Assembly (NCBI GenBank): GCA_963717635.1
Contig: OY970347.1
Coordinates: 310,001 to 374,000 of the forward strand
Length of the DNA: 64,000 nucleotides
Reading direction: 5' to 3'
Origin: JALZKA01 sp963717635
GTDB lineage: Bacteria; Actinomycetota; Thermoleophilia; Solirubrobacterales; 70-9
The stretch's first letter is position 1; the number at the start of each line of letters is the position of its first letter. The position numbers and the translations under genes were made by a program. The notes beneath the pieces were generated by a model, which saw only the letters and a program-made list of their open reading frames with translations, was not told the origin of the DNA and ran no database searches. Of this stretch, positions 48,494 to 55,304 are shown piece after piece.

Positions 48494-48522
48494 AGTATCA
48501 ATGCCTTGCGGGCCTTTGTCAA
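48494..48522 (-). promoter_or_regulatory. sigma70-type promoter of membrane protein/monooxygenase operon
   Basis: On the minus strand TTGACA (48522-48517), a 17-nt spacer and GATACT (48499-48494) form a near-consensus promoter. Transcription would start near 48487, giving a ~44-nt leader to the ATG at 48443. It is the clearest -35/-10 pair in the window. Confidence 0.65.
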
Positions 48523-48529
48523 CCCCAAT

Positions 48530-48542
48530 CGATGTAACATCG
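48530..48542 (+). promoter_or_regulatory. palindrome containing SDR -10
   Basis: CGATGT-A-ACATCG is a perfect inverted repeat. TAACAT within it (48535-48540) ends 6 nt before ATG 48547 and looks like a leaderless -10. The palindrome also sits 7 nt upstream of the -35 of the divergent operon, so one regulator bound here could control both directions. Confidence 0.5.
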
Positions 48543-48546
48543 CTTG

Positions 48547-49374
48547 ATGGCACGAGGCACCTCGCTGGCGGGGCAAACCGTGGTCATCACCGGCGCCGGA
48601 TCGGGGATCGGCCGAGCACTCGCACTGCGCCTGGCAGGTCAGGGCAGCCCGGTGGCGATCTGCGACGCCGACGCCGACGGCCTGGCCGAGACGGCGGAGG
48701 CCATCGACGGTCCGGTCCTGACCGAGCGCCTCGACGTCCGCGACCGCGGTGCCCAGATGGCGTGGGCTGCCCGCGTCTCGGAGTGGGCGCCGGCGCCAAT
48801 CGGCGCCGTCGTCAACAATGCCGGCGTCACGGTCATGCAGCGCGCCGCCGACGGCGCGCCCGAGGACGACGAGTGGGTCATGGACGTGAACTTCTGGGGC
48901 GTCGTGCACGGGACGCGCGCGTTCCTGCCGATCCTGCTTGAGCAGGGAAGCGGCGCGGTCGTCAACGTCTCGAGCGTCTTCGGCCTGATCGGGTGGCCGA
49001 CCCAGTCCGCGTACTGCGCCTCGAAGTTCGCGGTGCGCGGCTATACGGAGTCGCTGCGGCACGAGCTGCAGGAGACGGGCGTCCGGGCGATCGCCGTGCA
49101 TCCGGGCGGGATCGCCACCAAGATCACGGAGAACGCCCGCTTCCACGTCGATGACCTGGGCCGCACCGACCGCGGCGAGATCGAGCGCGAGTTCAAGCGC
49201 GTCGCTCGCACATCGCCCGATCGCGCTGCGAAGACGATCCAGCGCGGGATCGAGGTTGGCCGCAAGCGGATCCTGATCGGCCCCGACGCCTACATGATCG
49301 CCGGTTTGGTGCGGCTCGCCCCGCTCCGCTACATCGTGCCGATCAAGCTGTTCGAGCCGCTCGTCCGCCGCTAG
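48547..49374 (+). CDS. short-chain dehydrogenase/reductase
   Basis: The 275-aa SDR has TGAGSGIG (cofactor motif), CDADADGLAE, NNAGVTVM, NVSSVFGLIG with the catalytic Ser, and YCASK (catalytic Tyr/Lys). ATG 48547 is preferred to TTG 48544 because a -10 lies 6 nt upstream. It is divergent from the monooxygenase operon, an arrangement typical of ketone or alcohol catabolic loci. The substrate is unknown. Confidence 0.88.
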   Translation: MARGTSLAGQTVVITGAGSGIGRALALRLAGQGSPVAICDADADGLAETAEAIDGPVLTERLDVRDRGAQMAWAARVSEWAPAPIGAVVNNAGVTVMQRAADGAPEDDEWVMDVNFWGVVHGTRAFLPILLEQGSGAVVNVSSVFGLIGWPTQSAYCASKFAVRGYTESLRHELQETGVRAIAVHPGGIATKITENARFHVDDLGRTDRGEIEREFKRVARTSPDRAAKTIQRGIEVGRKRILIGPDAYMIAGLVRLAPLRYIVPIKLFEPLVRR

Positions 49375-49383
49375 ACCGACCGA

Positions 49384-49410
49384 CACATGCTGCTTTCGCG
49401 GCTAAGCCGC
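49384..49410 (+). repeat. shared CACATGCTG-hairpin motif, copy 2
   Basis: CACATGCTG, three bases and TCGCGGC match 14300-14318 at identical spacing. GCGGC (49398-49402) then pairs with GCCGC (49406-49410) around a TAA loop. It begins 9 nt after the SDR stop and ~90 nt before the YhaM-like gene. Confidence 0.4.
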
Positions 49411-49500
49411 TCACCGATGTAACCGTCAGGTACAGCGCCCGGTTCGCGACTCCAGGGGGAGAGATGGCCGTCCGGCTCTCTCATTACTTTGGAAAGCGAC

Positions 49501-50523
49501 ATGAACTCTCCGCCAAGACTCGCAATCCAGCCCACCCTGGGGGGTCCGGTGGCGAGCGTTGACCGCGTCTTCGTCCGCGACCTCGCCGAGGGCGACCTGG
49601 TCCGCGGCGCGTTCGCCGTGCGCGAGCGCAGCCGCCTCTCGCGCCGCAACGGTGACGACTTCCTGAAGCTGATCGTCGCCGACCGCACCGGCGCCGTCGA
49701 AGCGGTCGTCTGGGATGACATCGACGAGTGCTTCGAGCTCACTGCGCCCGGCACGGTGGTCCTCGTCGAAGGGCCGTTCTCAATCCACCCCCAGTATGGG
49801 GCCAAGGTCACGGTCAAGTCGCTGCGTCCCGCGCTTCCGGAGGAATACGAGGACACCGATCTCGTCGAGGGTTCGCCGGTCCCGGTCGATCGCCTCGAGC
49901 AGGGCCTTCGCGACCTGCTGGCCACGATCCAGAACGGCCAGCTGCGGGCGCTGCTCGACCGTTTCTTCGCGGCCGACGCTGAGACGTGGGCCCGGTTCCG
50001 CGTCGCGCCGGCGGCGAAGTACTACCACCAGGCCTTCGCCCACGGGCTGCTGGACCATTCACTGTCAGTTGCCCAAGCGGTGAGCGCCGCGGCCGCCGCG
50101 TTCCCGGGTCTCGACCGCGACCTCGCGGTGACCGGCGCCCTGCTGCACGACATCGGCAAGACCCAGGCCTACAACGACGACCCGCTGGCGATCGATCTGA
50201 CCGACGCCGGGCGCCTGCAGGGCGAGATCCCGCTCGGCTACTTCATGGTCCGCAGCCAGATCGAGTCGATCGACGGATTCGACCCCGACCTCGGCCAGGC
50301 CGTGCTCCACATCGTCCTCTCTCATCACGGCGCGCTCGAGCACGGCTCACCGGTCGTCCCCGCGACGCGGGAGGCGACGCTCGTCCACGCGATGGACAAC
50401 CTCGGTGGCAAGCTCGGCAGCTTCGACCGGATCGAGCGCGAGCTCCCGGACGGGCAGGCGTGGTCGAAGTTCGACCGCGGACTTGATTCCGCGGCGTATT
50501 TCGGCGATCGCCACGCCGCCTGA
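49501..50523 (+). CDS. OB-fold/HD-domain 3'-5' exonuclease-like protein (YhaM type)
   Basis: The 340-aa protein joins an N-terminal OB fold (DFLKLIVADRTGAVEAVVWD) to an HD hydrolase domain. The HD metal residues are seen as HGLLDHSLSV and ALLHDIGKT, with HHGALEHGSPV later. YhaM of Bacillus is a 3'-5' exoribonuclease with this architecture. ATG 49501 has GGAAAG 6 nt upstream; TACTTT at 49485-49490 is a possible -10. Confidence 0.82.
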   Translation: MNSPPRLAIQPTLGGPVASVDRVFVRDLAEGDLVRGAFAVRERSRLSRRNGDDFLKLIVADRTGAVEAVVWDDIDECFELTAPGTVVLVEGPFSIHPQYGAKVTVKSLRPALPEEYEDTDLVEGSPVPVDRLEQGLRDLLATIQNGQLRALLDRFFAADAETWARFRVAPAAKYYHQAFAHGLLDHSLSVAQAVSAAAAAFPGLDRDLAVTGALLHDIGKTQAYNDDPLAIDLTDAGRLQGEIPLGYFMVRSQIESIDGFDPDLGQAVLHIVLSHHGALEHGSPVVPATREATLVHAMDNLGGKLGSFDRIERELPDGQAWSKFDRGLDSAAYFGDRHAA

Positions 50524-50530
50524 TCAGGAG

Positions 50531-50536
50531 TACCCT
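50531..50536 (+). promoter_or_regulatory. -10 element for gene at 50546
   Basis: TACCCT ends 9 nt before GTG 50546. Confidence 0.35.
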
Positions 50537-50545
50537 TAGAGGTCG

Positions 50546-50851
50546 GTGGGGAAGCGATTCACAGCCGTTGTCATCGTCGCGATCGCGGTCGGCAGCGGCG
50601 TGGCCGTCCTCGGCGGGCCCGACCCCGCTTTCGCGGGCCATGGCAAGAACTGCGGGATCGTCACCAAGGGCGCGAGGGACTACCGCGTGTGGGGGCAGCG
50701 GATGAAGTGCAAGCGTGCGAAAAAGGGGACTCGCATCTACCTGCGGGAACGCAGGGCGCTGCGCGGCTTCAGCTGCACTGACGATGGCGGGGAGTTTTAC
50801 GTCTTCATCTGCGGCTCCGGCGGCAAGAGCTACCGAGCCCAGCGGCTCTAG
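50546..50851 (+). CDS. small secreted cysteine-containing protein
   Basis: The 101-aa protein has a signal peptide (FTAVVIVAIAVGSGVAVLG, cleavage near PAFAGHG) and a basic mature part with four cysteines (NCG, KCK, SCT, ICG) that could form two disulfides. RVWGQRMKCKRAKKGTR is strongly basic. No family is recognised. It is followed after 3 nt by the cupredoxin. Confidence 0.6.
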   Translation: MGKRFTAVVIVAIAVGSGVAVLGGPDPAFAGHGKNCGIVTKGARDYRVWGQRMKCKRAKKGTRIYLRERRALRGFSCTDDGGEFYVFICGSGGKSYRAQRL

Positions 50852-50854
50852 GCC

Positions 50855-51493
50855 ATGCGCCGCGCCTTGCCGGCCGTCGGATTGGTATTGGCCCTGGCCG
50901 CGGCCGGGCCGGCAGGAGCACACCCAGGCCACAGCGCCGCGCGGGTTGCTGTTCAGGCGGGCACGCAAACGTTCGCCCCCGATCCGGTAACTGCATTCGT
51001 GAGGCGGGGGGTTATTTGGACCTGGGAGGAGAGCGTGCTCTTCCCCAACCACTCGGTCACCTCGGACACCGACGGGGCCGAGGCATTCGACTCGGGGAGC
51101 CGTAGCTCGGGGACGTTCGAGCACATCTACCGCGAACCCGGGATCTACACCTACCACTGCACGGTCGTGGCCGGGATGACCGGCACGGTCGAGGTCAAGC
51201 CGCTCCCCGGCAAGGCCCCAAGGGTCCGCCGCCTGCGGGTCAAGAGCGGCGAGAAGCCGGTCGCCCGGTTCCGCGCGTCGAAGTCCGGCGACCTGGTCGG
51301 CCGGATCGCCGTTCGCCGATCCGGACGGTGGGTGACCAAGCGGGTCTTCTCGCGCTATGCGCCGAAGGGCAGGAACAGGTTCAAGCTGCGGATGGACGGG
51401 CTGGACGTCGGGCGCTACCGGCTGGAGCTGACGCTGTATGACCGGCTTGCCCGGAAGGGTCGCGCGAAGGATCGCTTCCGGCTCAAGCCCTAG
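50855..51493 (+). CDS. secreted cupredoxin-domain protein
   Basis: The 212-aa protein has a signal peptide (LPAVGLVLALAAAGPAGAH) and a plastocyanin/azurin-like domain. Type 1 copper ligands are visible: His in FPNHSVTS, then Cys, a following His/Met set in YTYHCTVVAGMTG. The C-terminal ~90 residues form a second basic beta-rich domain. It could carry electrons in the periplasmic space or bind copper. It is probably in one transcript with the small gene upstream. Confidence 0.8.
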   Translation: MRRALPAVGLVLALAAAGPAGAHPGHSAARVAVQAGTQTFAPDPVTAFVRRGVIWTWEESVLFPNHSVTSDTDGAEAFDSGSRSSGTFEHIYREPGIYTYHCTVVAGMTGTVEVKPLPGKAPRVRRLRVKSGEKPVARFRASKSGDLVGRIAVRRSGRWVTKRVFSRYAPKGRNRFKLRMDGLDVGRYRLELTLYDRLARKGRAKDRFRLKP

Positions 51494-51509
51494 TTGACGA
51501 CCGTGGCCC

Positions 51510-51833
51510 TCAGGGCCCGAAGCGCCTCGTGCAGCGCTCGATCCTGTTGACGTTCCGGCCGGCGTTCTGGATGCAGTTCAGGAGCTTGTCGGTATCGACG
51601 CCCTGGAGGTTGGCCTGATCGAGCGACTCCTGGATGTCGTTCTGGATCTGCGACGAGTTCGGCACGTTTTCGAAGATCTCCTCGGCGCTCGGGATCCCCT
51701 CGAAGGCGCGATCGGTGATGTTCTCGGTGGTATCCAGCGCCGGCTTGACGAAGAACAGGTAGACGGCGCCGAGGATCACGACCGTGGTCACGATCTTGAT
51801 GATTGGGTTGATGACTGTTCCGGCGCCGATCAT
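51510..51833 (-). CDS. small membrane protein with one Cx13C repeat
   Basis: The 107-aa protein has one N-terminal helix (INPIIKIVTTVVILGAVYLFF) followed by PALDTTENI, then a soluble part. The C-terminus holds LLNCIQNAGRNVNRIERC, two cysteines separated by 13 residues. It is paralogous to the next gene, sharing MIGAGT, NP, KIVTTV and LDTTE. Its function and family are unknown. Confidence 0.6.
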   Translation of the reverse strand: MIGAGTVINPIIKIVTTVVILGAVYLFFVKPALDTTENITDRAFEGIPSAEEIFENVPNSSQIQNDIQESLDQANLQGVDTDKLLNCIQNAGRNVNRIERCTRRFGP

Positions 51834-51866
51834 TGGTCCCCCGCGCAGGCGCGGCAGAGCGGCACT

Positions 51867-52376
51867 CTACCCAAACAGCAGGCGGTCGGCCAGCGCCCGG
51901 CAGCGCTCCATCGCCCCCACCCTGAACCCGGCTTTGTCGACGCAGCTGCGCACCTGATCGGCGGCGGCCGTCTTGCCCTGGGCATCCAGGCTGTCGGCGT
52001 AGGAGTTGGCGAAGTTGCGGTCCGACTGCAGCGTGTGGACGATGGTCTGGCCGAACTCGGCACAGCGATCCATCGCCTTCGCGTTGCCCTTCGCCTCGCG
52101 GATGCAGGACCTGATCTCCCGCCCCGCCGCCGGCCAGGTGCCCTGGATGCTGGTGGCGTACGACTCCGCGCGGCTCTGCGCCGAGCTCAGGGCGATGTCG
52201 TTGGTTCGCTGCGCCGCGTCGGTCTGAGACTGCTGGAACTGGGCGGTGCCCTGGCGCACGACCTCCTCGGTGGTGTCGAGCACGGGCCTGACGATGAACA
52301 GGTAGGCGGCGCCGAGGACCGCCACCGTGGTGACGATCTTCAGAAGGGGATTGAGAATGGTTCCTGCGCCGATCAT
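51867..52376 (-). CDS. membrane protein with two Cx13C repeats
   Basis: This 169-aa paralogue of the preceding gene starts MIGAGTILNPLLKIVTTVAV and has the same helix and LDTTEEV. Two Cx13C units follow, CIREAKGNAKAMDRC and CVDKAGFRVGAMERC. Each unit resembles the single one in the neighbour, so the repeat has been duplicated. Disulfide-linked helical hairpins outside the membrane are likely, but unproven. Confidence 0.6.
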   Translation of the reverse strand: MIGAGTILNPLLKIVTTVAVLGAAYLFIVRPVLDTTEEVVRQGTAQFQQSQTDAAQRTNDIALSSAQSRAESYATSIQGTWPAAGREIRSCIREAKGNAKAMDRCAEFGQTIVHTLQSDRNFANSYADSLDAQGKTAAADQVRSCVDKAGFRVGAMERCRALADRLLFG

Positions 52377-52471
52377 GCGGGCTCCCTGAGCGACGGCAGC
52401 CTACCGCCGCCCGTAGGCGTTTCGCGCAGTTTGCGGTTCGAGGTGCGTCGAAGCCGCGGCGCGACCATCAA

Positions 52472-52477
52472 TATCCT
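52472..52477 (+). promoter_or_regulatory. -10 element of pafBC
   Basis: TATCCT ends 6 nt before ATG 52484. Confidence 0.45.
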
Positions 52478-52483
52478 CGGCGC

Positions 52484-54544
52484 ATGGCCAAGGACACCGA
52501 GAAGCTCATCAGGCAGCTTTCGCTGATCTCGTTCCTGATGGCCAACCGGCGCCCCGTATCGGCGCTGGAGATCAAGCGCGAGGTCGAGGGGTACAGCTCG
52601 ATGAACGAGGACGCGTTCGCGCGCCGCTTCTACGCGGATCGCGCCGAGCTCGAGAGCCTCGGCATTTCGCTTCAGGTGGACAAGCCCGCCGAGGGCTTCT
52701 TCGAGGCCGAGCTCTACGCGCTGCCGCCGGAGAACTACTACCTGCCCGCGATCGAGTTCTCGGACGGCGAGCTGGCGGCGCTGCGAACCGCGCTCGGCCT
52801 GCTCGACGGCGAGTTCGCCTACGCCGAGCCGCTGCGGCTGGCGCTCCAGCAGGTCTCCTGGGGCCGCACCAGCCCGCTCAACGAGGGCGAGCCGGTGCCG
52901 ATCGACGTTCGGCTCTCCACCAGCGGCGGCGGCCGCGAGCTGTCGCAGCGGCTGGCGAAGATCGAGACCGCGATCTCGCGCCGCAAGACGATCGAGTTCA
53001 GCTACTACACGATGCAGCGCGACGAGGTCTCCGACCGCAAGGTCAACCCCTACCACCTCGTCTTTCGCGACGGCCAGTTCTATTTGATCGGCTACTCGTA
53101 CGAGCGCGACGCCGTCCGGGTCTTCCGGCTCTCGCGGATCAAGGGCAAGGTCTCGTACGCGAGCAAGGCCGAGCACGACTTCTCGCCGCCCGAGGACTTC
53201 GACCGGCGCGACTACGCCTCGCGCGCGGAGTGGCAGATGGGCGGCCTCGAAGAGGCCACGGCCCAGGTGTTCGTCCGCGAGCGGATTGCCTGGCTCGTCG
53301 AGCGCGACTTCGGCAAGTACGGCACCCTGCGCAAGGTCACGAAGGCGGACGGGGTCAAGGGGCGGGGCATGGTCTACGAGACCGAGTACGCCTCGATCCC
53401 GCAATTGATCTCGTGGGTTTTGTCGTGGCGCGAGAACGCGCAGCTGATCTCCCCGGCCGAGGCGGCCACCGAGGCCGCAACCCGCATGGACCTGCTTCGC
53501 GACCGTCATCGGGGCGAGTTCGACGTCGCCTCGACGGTCGCCCGGCCCGTGCTCGAGGCGGAGGGGCGGCCGGCGCGAGTCAACGGCAGCCGCGGCCGCG
53601 GCGAGTCGGTCATCCGGCCCGAGCGCTTCGCCCGCCTCGTCACACTGGCCGGCCTGCTGATCGCGGCCGCCCGCGACCAGGGAACGCTGCCGGTGCGCCA
53701 GGCGACGCGTGAGATGAACATCTCACTCGAAGAACTTCGCGAGGACATCGACGTTCTCAACGTCGTCAACTTCGGTGGCGGAACCTACGTCCTCTACGCC
53801 GAGATCGTGGGCGACGAAATCGAGATCGACCCCGATACCTACGGCGACAACTTCGCCCGCCCGGCCCGGCTCCTGCCCCTCGAGGCCAAGGCGCTGGTCG
53901 CCGCGATCGATCTGTTCGGCGACCACCTTCCGCAGGCCGGGCTGGCCACGGCGCGCGACAAGATCGTGGCCGCCCTGGGCCACGATCCATCGGAGGAGGG
54001 CCTCGAGATCGCTCCCGGCCGCGACGATTCGCACGTCGTCCGCACGGTGAACGAGGCGATCCATCTGCACCGCATCCTCGAGCTCCACTACTACAAGGAG
54101 AACGAGGACGAGTTCGTCAAGCGCGAGGTCGAGCCCTACCAGCTCGTCAACGGCCCCGAGGGCTGGTACCTCGGGTGCTACGACGTCGGCCGGTCGGACA
54201 CGCGCCATTTCCGGCTCGACCGGATGAAGGAAGCGCAGATGACCGACCGCGAGTTCGAACCCCGCGAGGGCATCGACGAGCGCCTGGCCGAGCAGGAATG
54301 GCTTGCCCACGGCGAGGTCGCGAGCGCCGGCGTCGCTCGCGTCTGGGTTGCTCCGGAGCGCGCGCGCTGGCTGCGCGAGGAGCGCACGGTCGTCGAGGAG
54401 CTGGCCGATGGCGCCGTCGTCGTCGAGGTCCCCTACGGCTCGACCGACTGGCTGGTGCGCGAGATCCTCAAGGGCGCCGGCGACCTCGTCGCCCTCGAGC
54501 CCGACGATGCGCGCGAGGCGGTCCTCGCTGCCGTCTCTTCCTGA
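52484..54544 (+). CDS. pafBC: fused PafB-PafC WYL-domain transcriptional regulator
   Basis: The 686-aa protein has two tandem HTH-plus-WYL units. The first unit starts with LIRQLSLISFLMANRRPVSA and has a WYL core around NPYHLVFRDGQFYLIGYSYE. The second unit starts near residue 385 (RFARLVTLAGLLIAAARDQG) with its core around VEPYQLVNGPEGWYLGCYD. PafBC activates the LexA-independent DNA-damage response of actinobacteria. The genes are separate in mycobacteria and fused in several other lineages. Overlap with the next gene is 38 nt. Confidence 0.9.
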   Translation: MAKDTEKLIRQLSLISFLMANRRPVSALEIKREVEGYSSMNEDAFARRFYADRAELESLGISLQVDKPAEGFFEAELYALPPENYYLPAIEFSDGELAALRTALGLLDGEFAYAEPLRLALQQVSWGRTSPLNEGEPVPIDVRLSTSGGGRELSQRLAKIETAISRRKTIEFSYYTMQRDEVSDRKVNPYHLVFRDGQFYLIGYSYERDAVRVFRLSRIKGKVSYASKAEHDFSPPEDFDRRDYASRAEWQMGGLEEATAQVFVRERIAWLVERDFGKYGTLRKVTKADGVKGRGMVYETEYASIPQLISWVLSWRENAQLISPAEAATEAATRMDLLRDRHRGEFDVASTVARPVLEAEGRPARVNGSRGRGESVIRPERFARLVTLAGLLIAAARDQGTLPVRQATREMNISLEELREDIDVLNVVNFGGGTYVLYAEIVGDEIEIDPDTYGDNFARPARLLPLEAKALVAAIDLFGDHLPQAGLATARDKIVAALGHDPSEEGLEIAPGRDDSHVVRTVNEAIHLHRILELHYYKENEDEFVKREVEPYQLVNGPEGWYLGCYDVGRSDTRHFRLDRMKEAQMTDREFEPREGIDERLAEQEWLAHGEVASAGVARVWVAPERARWLREERTVVEELADGAVVVEVPYGSTDWLVREILKGAGDLVALEPDDAREAVLAAVSS

Positions 54545-55304
54545 CGCTGACGCAGAGCTGATCGTCGCGCCCAACCCAGGGCCGATGACGCTCGCGGGCA
54601 CGAACACGTACGTGGTGGGCCGCGACCCGGCCTACGTCGTGGACCCGGGCCCGGACGACGGCGGGCATCTGGAAGCCGTCCGGGCCGAGGGCGAGGCGCG
54701 GGGCGGGATCGCGGGGATTCTGCTCACTCACTCCCACGCAGACCATTCCGCTGGGGTGCCAAGACTGGGGGCACCGCTGCTCTGGGGCGCGATCGGCACC
54801 GCTGACGAGAGCACCTGGACCCCCGAGCTGCCAGCACTCGTGGCGGGAAATCTCCCAGACGTCTTCGTGGCGATCCCGACCCCCGGTCACGCAGCCGATC
54901 ACGCTTGTTTCGTCTGGGACAACGTTTGCTTCTGCGGCGACCTGATCCTGGGCGAGGGATCCACGATCGTGCCGCCCGCTGGCTTCGGCGGCTCGCTTGT
55001 GGACTACATGGAATCGCTGCGCAGGGTGCGTGAGCTGGACGCCTCGCTGTTCGCCCCGGGGCACGGCCCGCTGATCACCGACCCCAGGTCCAAGATCGAC
55101 GAGTACCTGGCCCACCGGGAAGCGCGAGAGACCCGGCTGGTGGAGGCGCTCGACGCGGGTGAGCGCTCGCGCGCAAGACTGCTCGAAGCCGCCTGGGGCG
55201 ACGTGCCTGAGATTCTGCGACCGGCGGCAGCGATGGCGATGCAGGCCCATTTGGAGAAACTCGAAGCGGAGGGACATCTGGTGGCGGCGGAGTTGCAGGC
55301 GTGA
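54507..55304 (+). CDS. MBL-fold metallo-hydrolase
   Basis: The 265-aa protein has the metallo-beta-lactamase motif THSHADHSAG (HxHxDH), the further ligands PGHAADHACF and CGDLILGEG, and FAPGHGPLI. It resembles LACTB2/RNase-like MBL hydrolases. The conserved core (ELIVAPNPGPMTLAGTNTYV) starts ~18 residues after ATG 54507, inside the pafBC 3' end. The overlap suggests coupled translation. Confidence 0.85.
   Translation: MRARRSSLPSLPDADAELIVAPNPGPMTLAGTNTYVVGRDPAYVVDPGPDDGGHLEAVRAEGEARGGIAGILLTHSHADHSAGVPRLGAPLLWGAIGTADESTWTPELPALVAGNLPDVFVAIPTPGHAADHACFVWDNVCFCGDLILGEGSTIVPPAGFGGSLVDYMESLRRVRELDASLFAPGHGPLITDPRSKIDEYLAHREARETRLVEALDAGERSRARLLEAAWGDVPEILRPAAAMAMQAHLEKLEAEGHLVAAELQA

Noticed and set aside
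46797..48941. 714-codon plus-strand frame opposite the large membrane protein
   Set aside because: Charged, repetitive composition antisense to a clear multi-helix membrane protein; a composition artefact.
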